A stretch of 64,000 nt of DNA, taken from the IMG/VR virus record IMGVR_UViG_3300025736_000010, positions 48,897 through 112,896 of that record; one strand, given 5' to 3'. How positions within the stretch are numbered: the first letter of the stretch is position 1; every line of letters starts with the position of its first letter. Shown in pieces: positions 1-8,252 of the stretch. The translations under genes and the position numbers were made by a program. This DNA comes from a virus. The notes under the pieces were generated by a model that ran no database searches, was not told the origin of the DNA, and saw nothing but the letters and a program-made list of their open reading frames with translations.

Positions 1-329
1 CGTGGACAAACGCTACTACGACTAACGTTACTCCAGATACTGATTTTGAGATCGATTTACGCAATTCTGACTATTGCACAATCCAACTAGACTCTACAGC
101 GACGGCGAGCACTTCTTCTAGTATTGATTGCAACGTGTGGGCTAGCAATGACGGCGTTGTGTGGGATACACTAGCGAGATGGGACGGATATGATACACTT
201 GCGGATAATAAAATCCATTCATTCGCAATTACTCTCGGTGCTGCGTTTGTCAGACTGCGTTTGGATAACAACACTGGCTCCAGTAGGGCAGATGTTACAG
301 CTCGCGTATGGATTGGTTTGAAGAAATAG
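1..329 (+). CDS. 3' end of a phage surface/fibre-type protein (partial)
   Basis: Frame 3 is open from the left edge to a TAG at 327-329, giving about 108 residues with no start inside the window. The fragment is Thr/Ser/Asp rich, with motifs such as ASNDGVVWDTLARWDGYD, and looks beta-structured. It lies directly upstream of other fibre-like genes, so a virion decoration or fibre role is inferred from composition and position only. No family is recognised. Confidence 0.6.
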   Translation, partial: WTNATTTNVTPDTDFEIDLRNSDYCTIQLDSTATASTSSSIDCNVWASNDGVVWDTLARWDGYDTLADNKIHSFAITLGAAFVRLRLDNNTGSSRADVTARVWIGLKK

Positions 330-364
330 TTTAGGCGCGGCTTAATTATAGCGACAGGAGACAG

Positions 365-667
365 ATGGTAAGAATAAGGCCAGAACAGATTCGCGGACGA
401 GTGCTATCGACTCCACCTACAAATCCGTCAGAAGAAGATCTCTATCTAGACGACGGAACAAATACAGCGTCTGGAACATTAGGATTTAGGCGATATGACG
501 GAAGCGCGTGGGAAGATTTCGGCCTGCAATCTGGGGCTGGATCTGAAACACTTGAAGGGTTAACTGATGTTAGCATAACAAGCGTAGCTAATAGCAATCG
601 TCTTGTTTATGATAGCGCGAGTAGCAAATGGAAAAACGAGGACGTTATTGATGGCGGAAGTTTCTAG
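365..667 (+). CDS. small fibre/decoration-type protein
   Basis: A 100-residue protein. ATG follows a GGAG-type ribosome binding site (GACAGGAGACAG). The centre has a short 'LGFRRYDGSAWEDFG' stretch typical of phage fibre domains that describe a surface, and the protein ends in VIDGGSF. The next gene ends in nearly the same tail (VIDGGAFV), suggesting that the two share a C-terminal oligomerisation or attachment element. Function is not known; a structural role is inferred from this and from its neighbours. Confidence 0.6.
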   Translation: MVRIRPEQIRGRVLSTPPTNPSEEDLYLDDGTNTASGTLGFRRYDGSAWEDFGLQSGAGSETLEGLTDVSITSVANSNRLVYDSASSKWKNEDVIDGGSF

Positions 668-694
668 AAACAATATTAAAGGAGGATATGAATA

Positions 695-2155
695 ATGGCT
701 AACCAGATCCAGATTATGAGAGGAACTGCTGCTAACCTAGTTACCAAGGGTAACCTTGCAGCAGGCGAGTTGGGGTTCAGTACAGATACATTCCAGATGC
801 ACGTTGGTAGTGGGGCTGCGAATTATGAGTTCGTGATGCACCAGCTGTTTGGCGCTCAATCGATTATAGCAGCTACCGCTGATAACACACCGGCAGAGTT
901 GACTGTTGGAGAGCAAAGTGTTGTCGGGCGTATTACTAGCGGTAATGTAGCGGCATTGACAGGTGCAAACCTATGGACAATCCTTACCGGGCAGGCAGCT
1001 GCTGATGTTTCGATGAATTCTCACAAACTTACAAGCGTAACCGACCCTACTGGCGCACAAGATGCAGCGACTAAAGCATACGTAGACGCTCTAGTTCAGG
1101 GATTAAAAATTCACGATGCTGTGGCGTGCGCTACAACTGCAAATATTTCATTGACTGCCGAACAGACTCTTGACGGAATCCTTACATCTACAAGCAGAGT
1201 GCTTGTTAAAGATCAGACAGCTCCAGAAGAGAATGGTATTTACGTGTCTGCTGCCGGTGCATGGGCTCGTGCTGCCGATATGGATGCTGCTGCTGAAGTG
1301 CCGCAATCATTCGCATTCGTTTCTGGGGGAACAACGCTAGGATCTACCGGATGGGCATGTACTGTTGATCCAGACGGTTTCGTACTCGATACGACAGCAA
1401 TGCCTTGGGCGCAGTTCTCCAGCACTGGTTACGTTACAGCAAGCGCCGGATTAACAAAGACCGGCAACGATATTGCTCCCGATGGGAACCTTGAAGATCT
1501 AAACACAGTTGGCCCAGTAGATGGCGCTGATTACTTCTTGGCAGGAACTGCCGCTGGGGCGTTGGCGTGGGAAACTGGAGATACAGTTAGAACATCTCTT
1601 GGGTTAGCAATTGGAACAGATGTTCTTGCAGAGCAGACAATTGGTATTGCAAATGACAATCTATTAGAAGTAGACGGTACTCCATTAGATACAGAAGTAG
1701 CAGTGTTCACTGCAAATGGCATTAACGGTTTATCTAAGGCTGAGACAATGGCACACCTTTCTGCTGGCGCTACTGCTGATTTCTCGATGAACACTAATAA
1801 AATCACCGCAGTAAAAGATCCGACGGCAGATCAAGACGCTGCTACTTTCAAGTGGGTTACTGATAACTTTGCTTCTGGTTCTGCCGGTGCAAATACAGCA
1901 CTAAGCAACCTTGCAAGCGTTGCAATTAACCTACCGTTGCTTCCAGACGCAGCAGCTGCTGACGATTTCGGCTCTGCTACATTGCCGTTTAAGACAATGT
2001 TCTTTGCCGGTACCTCTGGAACTCCAGGCACGAATAATTTCCAATTAACTGGTGCAAGCACATCTGGAACGCGAACTGCGGCATTCCCAGATAAGTCTGG
2101 TTATGTGCTAATAACAACAGCTGCAAGCGTTATTGACGGAGGAGCATTTGTATAA
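695..2155 (+). CDS. fibre protein with Mtd-like N-terminal domain
   Basis: A 486-residue protein behind a strong AAAGGAGG site. Residues 1-50 (QIQIMRGTAANLVTKGNLAAGELG, interrupted here only by spacing) match the short beta domain found at the N-terminus of Mtd-like and other phage fibre proteins ('RxGTxAN...GELG...T..hVGDG'). The rest contains two copies of an 'MNxxKITxVxDPTxxQDAAT' motif (around residues 108 and 369), usual in phage tail fibres. The gene at 2865 carries a paralogous N-terminal domain. It lies before the head-tail connector genes, so it may be a head or neck fibre rather than a tail-tip fibre. No reverse transcriptase or diversity-generating repeat was seen near it. Confidence 0.7.
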   Translation: MANQIQIMRGTAANLVTKGNLAAGELGFSTDTFQMHVGSGAANYEFVMHQLFGAQSIIAATADNTPAELTVGEQSVVGRITSGNVAALTGANLWTILTGQAAADVSMNSHKLTSVTDPTGAQDAATKAYVDALVQGLKIHDAVACATTANISLTAEQTLDGILTSTSRVLVKDQTAPEENGIYVSAAGAWARAADMDAAAEVPQSFAFVSGGTTLGSTGWACTVDPDGFVLDTTAMPWAQFSSTGYVTASAGLTKTGNDIAPDGNLEDLNTVGPVDGADYFLAGTAAGALAWETGDTVRTSLGLAIGTDVLAEQTIGIANDNLLEVDGTPLDTEVAVFTANGINGLSKAETMAHLSAGATADFSMNTNKITAVKDPTADQDAATFKWVTDNFASGSAGANTALSNLASVAINLPLLPDAAAADDFGSATLPFKTMFFAGTSGTPGTNNFQLTGASTSGTRTAAFPDKSGYVLITTAASVIDGGAFV

Positions 2156-2158
2156 TAG

Positions 2159-2187
2159 TTGCAATTTAACTTATAATTGTGTATAAT
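2159..2187 (+). promoter_or_regulatory. sigma70-type promoter
   Basis: TTGCAA (2159-2164), 17-bp spacer, TATAAT (2182-2187). The predicted start is next to a hairpin (2195-2215) and the gene at 2248. Confidence 0.7.
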
Positions 2188-2194
2188 AACAAAA

Positions 2195-2215
2195 GGGGAG
2201 AGGCAATCTCTCCCC
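2195..2215 (+). other. 5'-UTR stem-loop
   Basis: GGGGAGAG-gcaat-CTCTCCCC forms an 8-bp stem at the predicted 5' end of the transcript. No U-tract follows, so it is more likely an mRNA-stabilising 5' hairpin than a terminator. Confidence 0.55.
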
Positions 2216-2247
2216 GATCTTAATAAATAAAAGGGAGGAGTATTAAT

Positions 2248-2865
2248 ATGATGGAAGAAGCAAAAATTAGCCAAGTAGCAAATGAAACGGCGAAGCCTGC
2301 TGGGATGCCAATGCTAGTTACAGAGGATGACCTTCAGCTCGAAATTGGTAGGTGGGTTGTGGCCTCGCTCAACAAGGACAAAATCCTCAACCGCATGGTT
2401 GAAATCCAGCAACAACAGTCGGCTGCCATTGCAAATATGAAGGCGACGATAGACGCAGCGGCTCCATTAGCTGAGTCTAACTCAAAGCTAGGCGCAAAGA
2501 ATAAAGAACTTGGCGATGCAATAACAGCTGTGAGGGCTGAGGCCAAGGCTGGAATAGACGCCGCCAAGAACGAGGCTAATGCAATAGTTGCAACAGCTAA
2601 GTCTGAATCTAAGGCGATGATAGCAACTGCTAAAAATGATGCAACAGCAAGTATATCTGCCGCTAAAGCAGACTCTGATGCAAGAGTAGTTATAGCAGAA
2701 GAAGATGCTGGCGCTAAAGCGGACGCAGAGGTAGTTGCAGTTAAAGAAGAAGCTAGAAAATTAGCGGATGAGGCTACAGAGAAACTAGAAAAGCAAGAGA
2801 AGATAATCGTTGATTTGAAAGCAAAGTTGGCAAAATTAAAGCCAGCTAAAAAGAGGAAGAAGTAA
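2248..2865 (+). CDS. alanine-rich coiled-coil protein
   Basis: A 205-residue protein with its own promoter and a GGGAGGAG site. After residue 55 it is an almost continuous Ala/Lys/Glu helix with repeating units such as IATAKSESKA and ISAAKADSDA, ending in a basic tail (KPAKKRKK). This is a long coiled coil. A scaffold or rod-like virion role is possible, but position is the only support and no family is recognised. The stop codon overlaps the next start as TAATG. Confidence 0.6.
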   Translation: MMEEAKISQVANETAKPAGMPMLVTEDDLQLEIGRWVVASLNKDKILNRMVEIQQQQSAAIANMKATIDAAAPLAESNSKLGAKNKELGDAITAVRAEAKAGIDAAKNEANAIVATAKSESKAMIATAKNDATASISAAKADSDARVVIAEEDAGAKADAEVVAVKEEARKLADEATEKLEKQEKIIVDLKAKLAKLKPAKKRKK

Positions 2866-3605
2866 TGTCAAATACAGTAAAGATTCGTAGTGGGACAGCG
2901 GCTAACCTTGTGACACTGGGGGCGCTTGAGGCAAGTGAACTTGGACGCGAGACAGACACAGACAAGGTATATATTGGAGATGGGGCTGCTAATCATGAGT
3001 TCGTTATGCACGATCTGTTTGATGCTCAGAGTGTCTTGGCAGCTACCGCTGATAATACTCCTGTGAAACTTACAATTGACGAACAAACAGTCGTAGGAAG
3101 GATCACAAGTGGCAATGTCGCAGCGTTGACAGTAGCACAGCTTCAGACGCTGGTACTGTCTGCGAACTTACCTGAGAACGTGACGATCAAGCTAGATCCA
3201 ATTCTCAGTGCGGATACGAAGTGGACAGGTACTACTCGTGATGTGGTAGCTGGAACAACTGCTCTTGTCTACGGATACTGTTACTACATGGCTGCTACCG
3301 GGAAATGGGAACTGACAAACGCTACTGCGATAGCCACTTCTCATGGTGAGGTTGGTATGTGCGTTGTCGCTGCTGCGACAGATGCGACCGGCACGTTGTT
3401 GATGAGTGGAATGATTCGTGCAGATGATGAGTTTGATACATTCACCAAGGGTAGTGACATCTTCTTGAGTGCTGCTAATGCCGGGAAGTTGACAGAAACA
3501 GCGCCTACAGGCACAACTGACTTCGTTGTGAGGATCGTGGCGGCAGCTCCAACGGCTGACAGCATATCGTTCACTGGCGAACAGGCATACGCGACATTGG
3601 CATAG
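2865..3605 (+). CDS. fibre/decoration protein with Mtd-like domain
   Basis: A 246-residue paralogue of the 695-2155 product in its first 90 residues ('IRSGTAANLVTLG', 'YIGDGAANHEFVMHDLF', 'LAATADNTPVKLTI'). The rest (from about residue 105) resembles a beta-sandwich, with 'AATGKWELTNA' and a terminal 'ISFTGEQAYATLA'. Such C-terminal domains are common in phage head decoration and fibre proteins. The start overlaps the upstream stop by one base, implying translational coupling. Confidence 0.65.
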   Translation: MSNTVKIRSGTAANLVTLGALEASELGRETDTDKVYIGDGAANHEFVMHDLFDAQSVLAATADNTPVKLTIDEQTVVGRITSGNVAALTVAQLQTLVLSANLPENVTIKLDPILSADTKWTGTTRDVVAGTTALVYGYCYYMAATGKWELTNATAIATSHGEVGMCVVAAATDATGTLLMSGMIRADDEFDTFTKGSDIFLSAANAGKLTETAPTGTTDFVVRIVAAAPTADSISFTGEQAYATLA

Positions 3606-3615
3606 GAGATAGATA

Positions 3616-3819
3616 ATGAATGGCAAGAAAGAAATAAGTCGAGATAACATACAAGCCGGCCGTAAAGCTGTTGACGCTTACCGTGAAGCCCACGCGAAAC
3701 TTCATGCAGGCGGTTGGCACAAGGGCATATCCGAGGATCACGCGCCGCTTTTGGAGAAGCTTGTCGCCACCCTTGAGAAACTGGGCATCACTTCGATTGA
3801 GAGGTTAAAATGGAGTTAG
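3616..3819 (+). CDS. small hypothetical protein
   Basis: A 67-residue, helical, charged protein starting after AGGAGATAGATA. It overlaps the next gene by 10 bp. No family is recognised; its position suggests a virion-associated or assembly role. Confidence 0.5.
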   Translation: MNGKKEISRDNIQAGRKAVDAYREAHAKLHAGGWHKGISEDHAPLLEKLVATLEKLGITSIERLKWS

Positions 3820-4553
3820 TCAAGCGAGAAACCTGCCAAGAATACTTTGAACGCCGCCTGCGAGAGGGCTGGAAATGCATCAGCCTTGAGGGGTATAATG
3901 CTGTCCTTTTGTCTCCTGATGGTATCAGGCGGGAACTTGACCTAAGGAATGACGTTGAAACCCTTAGACCCAGTGGAGGTTCCTTTGCCACGTTTGGTTA
4001 TTATGATGGTAGTTATCATGGTGGCCTGCGAGAGGAGAATTGGAAACAGGTTGATGAGGTTACTGCTGATGACGATGCCACTTTTGTATATCAGGCTATT
4101 ACGGCATGGTCCGAAGACCACTATACATTTCCAGCCCATTCTGATGGTTCAGGGACTATCAACAATATTAAAGTATACTGTCGTATGGTTGGACTCGGGG
4201 GAACAGAACAGAGTAAATGTGTAGCTTATGTTAATAGCGTTTTATATTACGGGGACGTAGAGACTTTAACTACGTCTTGGGCATCTTATTCCAAGACATG
4301 GACCAAAAACCCTAATACAGGACTTGATTGGACTTGGGATAATATAGATGCTTTAATAATTGGTGTTGCCCTTAATAACAATAACGGCACGGTGGCAAAA
4401 TGCACCCAAGTCTATGTTGAGGTTGATTACACGGCGTCTGGAGCAACCAGCATAAAAACAGTCCTCGGCGTACCAATTGCCGACATCAAGACAATCATGG
4501 GAGTGCCTATCGCCAATGTGAAGTCATTCCTTGGAGTATCGAATGTTAGTTAG
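3810..4553 (+). CDS. fibre-type protein with C-terminal LGVPI repeats
   Basis: A 247-residue protein. Residues 60-220 are Tyr/Trp/Asn rich and beta-like. The last 30 residues hold three tandem units, IKTVLGVPIAD / IKTIMGVPIAN / VKSFLGVSNVS. Short repeats of this kind close many phage structural proteins and are thought to help trimerise or display them. The role is inferred from this repeat pattern and its place in the fibre block. Confidence 0.6.
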   Translation: MELVKRETCQEYFERRLREGWKCISLEGYNAVLLSPDGIRRELDLRNDVETLRPSGGSFATFGYYDGSYHGGLREENWKQVDEVTADDDATFVYQAITAWSEDHYTFPAHSDGSGTINNIKVYCRMVGLGGTEQSKCVAYVNSVLYYGDVETLTTSWASYSKTWTKNPNTGLDWTWDNIDALIIGVALNNNNGTVAKCTQVYVEVDYTASGATSIKTVLGVPIADIKTIMGVPIANVKSFLGVSNVS

Positions 4554-4576
4554 GACAAATATAGGAGGTAATTAAA

Positions 4577-4900
4577 TTGGCAACAGTACAAGGAAGCATA
4601 CCAGAAACATGTCTATACGTTGACGATGCGCGTGATTTAGCGATAAGCGTTACTCGTGGCAATGTTTCAGGTAGCTATGCTGCCGTTACGCCGGATTCCG
4701 CGACAATAAAAGTTGATACAACCGATGGAACTGAAGTTATGGCAGAGGTAGCCGCTGGCGTTTCTGGGAGCCAAGTATATTACCCAATAAACACAGATAA
4801 CATTACTGACACTGCCAGGCGATTAGTTGTTACTTGGAAAGTAGTGTACGGTGACGAAATAGCACGCTTACTACATTATCTAACAATACAGGAAGTATAA
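4577..4900 (+). CDS. structural-region hypothetical protein
   Basis: A 107-residue protein using a TTG start 8 bases after a perfect AGGAGG. It is predicted beta-rich (YAAVTPDSATIKVDTTDGTE). The stop TAA ends at 4900, overlapping the next ATG. It resembles small head/neck accessory proteins in size and context only. Confidence 0.55.
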   Translation: MATVQGSIPETCLYVDDARDLAISVTRGNVSGSYAAVTPDSATIKVDTTDGTEVMAEVAAGVSGSQVYYPINTDNITDTARRLVVTWKVVYGDEIARLLHYLTIQEV

Positions 4901-5217
4901 TGGGACAGTATCGAGTTAGTAATATTACGATAGGATATTCTGGAGAGGATGAAACCGACCTATACAGATCGGCAGACACGAGCATAATGTATTCTATTAC
5001 AGAGTTATCCTTGCCGCTTTGGGTGCATACACACGGTTATTTTGCTGTGCCGTCAGAACAGATTGATGGTGAGAGAACTGACTTTACATTCCAAGGTAGC
5101 TACATGGAGATTTTGTTGAACGGAATACCGCAACTCTACACAAAGACGGCAACCGGAATAAGTTTAGATGAGGCTCCTGTTGTTGGAGATCATTTATGGG
5201 GATGGTGGACACTATAA
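4900..5217 (+). CDS. small surface-domain protein
   Basis: A 105-residue protein. The C-terminal 50 residues (FTFQGSYMEILLNGIPQLY ... DEAPVVGDHLWGWW) match the pattern of the following gene (FTLSETPITG ... SAEAPVTGDDVWCHYQ), so the two are paralogous small beta domains. They are probably virion decoration or fibre parts, as judged from context. Confidence 0.55.
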   Translation: MGQYRVSNITIGYSGEDETDLYRSADTSIMYSITELSLPLWVHTHGYFAVPSEQIDGERTDFTFQGSYMEILLNGIPQLYTKTATGISLDEAPVVGDHLWGWWTL

Positions 5218-5468
5218 CTTATCACATGCACAGATGGTACAGAGACAGCAGCAGTACGACTAATCCAGTTTCTGGTGTTGTTAACGGTGTGAATAAGACA
5301 TTCACTTTATCGGAAACGCCAATAACTGGGACTGTTAGAATGTTCGTGAATATGGAACAATTACCAACGGAAGATTTCACGGTGAGCGGACTGATTATAA
5401 CTTCTGCTGAGGCCCCAGTGACGGGTGACGATGTATGGTGCCACTATCAGATAGAGGTGGATGAGTGA
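5196..5468 (+). CDS. small surface-domain protein
   Basis: A 90-residue protein starting at the ATG after GTTGGAGATCATTT, inside the end of the previous gene. It carries a 'NGVNKTFTLSETPITGTVRM' type beta domain also common in phage structural proteins, and is a paralogue of the upstream gene product. Confidence 0.55.
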   Translation: MGMVDTITYHMHRWYRDSSSTTNPVSGVVNGVNKTFTLSETPITGTVRMFVNMEQLPTEDFTVSGLIITSAEAPVTGDDVWCHYQIEVDE

Positions 5469-5488
5469 TAAAACCAGATCATAAAAAC

Positions 5489-5517
5489 TTGACAAGTAAA
5501 CGTATTTATAGTATAAT
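5489..5517 (+). promoter_or_regulatory. sigma70-type promoter for neck/tail operon
   Basis: TTGACA (5489-5494), 17-bp spacer, TATAAT (5512-5517), 29 bp before the connector gene. Confidence 0.8.
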
Positions 5518-5545
5518 TAGTAGACGAAAAGGAGGCAATTAGAAG

Positions 5546-5998
5546 ATGTGGCATTATAGCGGAAACCCAGGAGACAGCAACATTGATGCTATTAGATTCT
5601 ACTCGCAACTTACAGATACTGACGATCAACGGTTAAGTGACGAAGAGCTTACTTTTTTGCGCACTAAAGAAGATACTAATATAGGTGCTGCTGCGCGTGC
5701 GTGCGAGACGTTAGCTGTGAAATATGCCTCTGAAGCGGACGTCAAGGTTGGAGCCAGTGGGGAATTTAGCATAAAAGCGTCTCAACTCTCCTCCCAGTTT
5801 TCCGCTATGGCTGTTGTGTTGCGTAGAGAAGCATCTAAACATGCATCTCCGTGGTCTGCGGGAATTAGCGTAAGCGAGAAGCTGGCGCAAGAAGAACGAA
5901 CTGACAGAGTAGAACCTGCATTTACAAGGGATCAGTTTGGAGGAGAAGGTGCTGGACAGAACGTATCACCTGAATGGGACGATGAGGGATATAGGTAA
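5546..5998 (+). CDS. head-tail connector (adaptor) protein
   Basis: A 150-residue protein behind AAAGGAGG. Its helical pattern (DEELTFLRTKEDTNIGAAAR, then SQFSAMAVVLRREASKHA) is that of small phage head-tail adaptors, which bind the portal ring after DNA packaging. It opens the classical order connector, neck, HK97 gp10-like, terminator, tail tube. The stop overlaps the next start (TAATG). The family call rests on pattern and synteny. Confidence 0.6.
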   Translation: MWHYSGNPGDSNIDAIRFYSQLTDTDDQRLSDEELTFLRTKEDTNIGAAARACETLAVKYASEADVKVGASGEFSIKASQLSSQFSAMAVVLRREASKHASPWSAGISVSEKLAQEERTDRVEPAFTRDQFGGEGAGQNVSPEWDDEGYR

Positions 5999-6675
5999 TG
6001 GCATTATCATATTCTAGCCAAGTAGATAAGTCGATAAAGTATATGCTTAACAGACTAGGATCGACAGTCACGTATAAGCGGCTGCAAGCGCCTGGCGAGT
6101 GGAATCCTGATCCATCTAAGGTTATTGACATTTTGTGGGAGTGGCCAACTTTCAAAGCAATTATATATGATGTTAAAACCTCTGATGTCGAGGAGAGCGG
6201 CGGCAGGCTTGAGTTAGGTGATAAGGCATTTGCTTTTCTTAGTGATGTGTTTACGTCGCATACAAATGAAGAATACATTAAATTCACCGCTGGCGCGACA
6301 GAGTTTATGGTAGGAGAATTGTTGACAGGTGCGACAAGCGGAGAAACAGCAAATGTGGTTAGCTCATACGAAGACAGCGGGACATGGGCTGCTGGTACAG
6401 CAGTTGGAGTAGTGTGGGTTAGCGGAGCTTCTGGTGAGTTTGGAGCGTCTGAAATTATTAATGGAAGTGTCGGCGGAACAAACATGGCGACAACTACAAA
6501 GACGAACACTTCTGGCGGGACTGACAGTGCTGCGCCGGAATCTGGTGACAAGATAGTTTATGGCGGGGATACGTATAAAGTTGATCTAGCTGCAACTGGC
6601 GGTGGAACAATTATACGAGAAGATATTACAGGGATAACAAGTACGATATGGGCGCGGGTGATAGAAAATGGCTAA
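5998..6675 (+). CDS. head-closure/neck-type protein
   Basis: A 225-residue protein in the position of the head-closure (stopper) gene. The N-terminus (NRLGSTVTYKRLQAPGEWNP) and C-terminus (DKIVYGGDTYKVDLAATGGG) are typical of small beta-barrel stopper proteins. An inserted central region (residues 85-180) is Gly/Ser/Thr rich and contains 'GELLTGATSGETANVVS', a domain also seen in phage fibre proteins. The fused extra domain is unusual for a stopper, which is normally about 110 residues. It overlaps the next gene by 8 bp. Confidence 0.5.
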   Translation: MALSYSSQVDKSIKYMLNRLGSTVTYKRLQAPGEWNPDPSKVIDILWEWPTFKAIIYDVKTSDVEESGGRLELGDKAFAFLSDVFTSHTNEEYIKFTAGATEFMVGELLTGATSGETANVVSSYEDSGTWAAGTAVGVVWVSGASGEFGASEIINGSVGGTNMATTTKTNTSGGTDSAAPESGDKIVYGGDTYKVDLAATGGGTIIREDITGITSTIWARVIENG

Positions 6676-7033
6676 TTCTGTACAATGGAAGTTGGAGGGT
6701 TTCTATGATAGAGCTGGAACGCAAACGCTTAGTTCTGGATTAATTACCAATACATTTACACAATTTGGTATTCAGAGCACTAGGGCTATGTTGAATAGAC
6801 TGCTTCCACAACTAGCGGCGGCGGCGACTGCTCTGTGTCCTAGAAGCGGACTAGAAAAGGCTCACTTGCAGGACTCAATAGAGTGGTTTGTTTCGCCAAC
6901 AGGATTGTGGGGCGCGTATGGATCTAATTTCCCATATGCAATTTTTGTTGAGGCAGGTACTGTAAATATGACCGGACGACATTTCTTAACTGGCGCACTT
7001 AACGTAATTAAAATGCAAAACTTGGGAGGCTAG
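6668..7033 (+). CDS. HK97 gp10-like tail completion protein
   Basis: A 121-residue protein with the hallmark ending of the HK97 gp10 family: 'GSNFPYAIFVEAGT' followed by 'GRHFLTGAL'. These proteins sit between head-closure protein and tail terminator and are needed for tail joining. Length and synteny agree. Confidence 0.75.
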   Translation: MANSVQWKLEGFYDRAGTQTLSSGLITNTFTQFGIQSTRAMLNRLLPQLAAAATALCPRSGLEKAHLQDSIEWFVSPTGLWGAYGSNFPYAIFVEAGTVNMTGRHFLTGALNVIKMQNLGG

Positions 7034-7034
7034 A

Positions 7035-7271
7035 ATGTTTTTAGTATTACACAGAATCGACACAGAACACGGAGTAATGGGCGCGGAACCAAAGTACATC
7101 GAGTACAATTTGCCTATAGATCTATTAGGGCCATTCGAGGTACATCCACAAGGAACAATGGTATACTTGCGAAACAACATGGGATATGTTATAATTAAAG
7201 AAACGACAGAGGCAGTACGCAACAAAGTAATGGAATTGATTACGAATGTTGCTCGGCAAAATAATGGGTAA
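7035..7271 (+). CDS. hypothetical protein in neck region
   Basis: A 78-residue protein whose ATG follows CTTGGGAGGCTAGA, one base after the previous stop. Compact alpha/beta sequence (LGPFEVHPQGTMVYLRNNMG). No family is recognised. Confidence 0.55.
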   Translation: MFLVLHRIDTEHGVMGAEPKYIEYNLPIDLLGPFEVHPQGTMVYLRNNMGYVIIKETTEAVRNKVMELITNVARQNNG

Positions 7272-7281
7272 GGGGTAGATT

Positions 7282-7701
7282 ATGGCAGACTTATCTACAG
7301 AGCTAGAAGAGGCGGTCTATAATTTGGCTGTCGCTGATAGCGATTTGTTGGATGAAGTTGGCGGAAGGATGAAAAACGGCAGACCTATTGCCGGATGGAC
7401 TTTCCCGTACATACTGTATAGTTTCCCAAATCTACCATCAACGAACGTATTTCAGTCAAGTTCACCAGTAGCGACATCCATTAGCATATATTTTGACGTT
7501 TTTAGCGAGAACGACTTTTTGGCGTCGGAGGCAGGACCCATAGCAGGTTACATAAAAACCGTTTTTAACGGTGCATCTCTGACAATGACTGGATATCAGA
7601 ATATGACTATCAAGTTAGTATCAGAGAGATCGACGCAAGAAGAAGAAACAGGACTGTGGCACGCGCAACTTGGATATCAAGGAATGGCGTGTACTACTTA
7701 A
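7282..7701 (+). CDS. tail terminator protein
   Basis: A 139-residue protein in the tail terminator position, directly before the tail tube gene. It shows the family pattern: helix (LEEAVYNLAVAD), a strand region around PYILYSFPN, then 'SISIYFDVFSEND' and a C-terminal strand 'TGLWHAQLGYQGMA'. Tail terminators form the ring that stops tube growth. The assignment rests on size, pattern and order. Confidence 0.65.
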   Translation: MADLSTELEEAVYNLAVADSDLLDEVGGRMKNGRPIAGWTFPYILYSFPNLPSTNVFQSSSPVATSISIYFDVFSENDFLASEAGPIAGYIKTVFNGASLTMTGYQNMTIKLVSERSTQEEETGLWHAQLGYQGMACTT

Positions 7702-7741
7702 TTAAGAGGATATACCTAGAAAATAGGTATGGAGGTGAAAT

Positions 7742-8143
7742 ATGACTGTTTATCAGGGCGCATCAGGCTACTTTATGGCAGCCGCAACTACTACCAGTGC
7801 AGCATTGGTTGGCGAGATTAACCGGTACACCATAACAAAAACTTCCGATGCGATTGATACTTCTGTATTCGGAACGCGATGGAAGAGCTATGTTAATGGG
7901 TCAGTGGGTTGGACCGCCAGCATTAGCGGGTTCTACTATTGCGGCGATGCGGCACAAGAGGATATCGAAGATTCAATTGATGACGGAACTGCAATCGATT
8001 TGTACGCCCATGTTAGTGATGATATTTATCACTATGGCGTTGGGTATACTACAAACTTTACAGTTGAGCAGTCGCACGACGGGGTCGCCACTCTTAGTGC
8101 GGACATTCAGGGGACAGATATTCTGTATCGTACCTGCCCGTAA
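7742..8143 (+). CDS. major tail tube protein
   Basis: A 133-residue protein behind GGAGGTGAAAT. It has the small tube-protein fold pattern: 'INRYTITKTSDAIDTSVFG ... W.ASISGFYY', 'DDGTAIDLYAH' and 'TLSADIQGTDILY'. A strong terminator follows the gene, as expected for the most highly expressed tail product. No contractile sheath gene is seen next to it. Confidence 0.7.
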   Translation: MTVYQGASGYFMAAATTTSAALVGEINRYTITKTSDAIDTSVFGTRWKSYVNGSVGWTASISGFYYCGDAAQEDIEDSIDDGTAIDLYAHVSDDIYHYGVGYTTNFTVEQSHDGVATLSADIQGTDILYRTCP

Positions 8144-8165
8144 ACTCGTGTTTTAGCGTACTTTA

Positions 8166-8195
8166 GGGCTTGGCGTAAAAACCAAGCCCTTTTTT
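8166..8195 (+). terminator. intrinsic terminator after tail tube gene
   Basis: GGGCTTGG-cgtaaaaa-CCAAGCCC (8 bp) followed by TTTTTT. Confidence 0.9.
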
Positions 8196-8197
8196 AC

Positions 8198-8226
8198 TTG
8201 ACAAACTTTGCTAAATAGTGTATAAT
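8198..8226 (+). promoter_or_regulatory. sigma70-type promoter (TTGACAAAC family)
   Basis: TTGACA (8198-8203), 17 bp, TATAAT (8221-8226), with the recurrent AAATAGTG before the -10. It starts two bases after the terminator U-tract and drives the HNH gene. Confidence 0.85.
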
Positions 8227-8252
8227 CATGCTATTGATGGGAGGCGGTTAAA

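Noticed and set aside
695-3605. Diversity-generating retroelement, suggested by Mtd-like domains
   Set aside because: No reverse transcriptase, template repeat or adenine-mutated variable repeat was found anywhere in the window.
5922-6551. 209-codon open frame on the minus strand
   Set aside because: Antisense to the neck gene, biased composition, no start signals.
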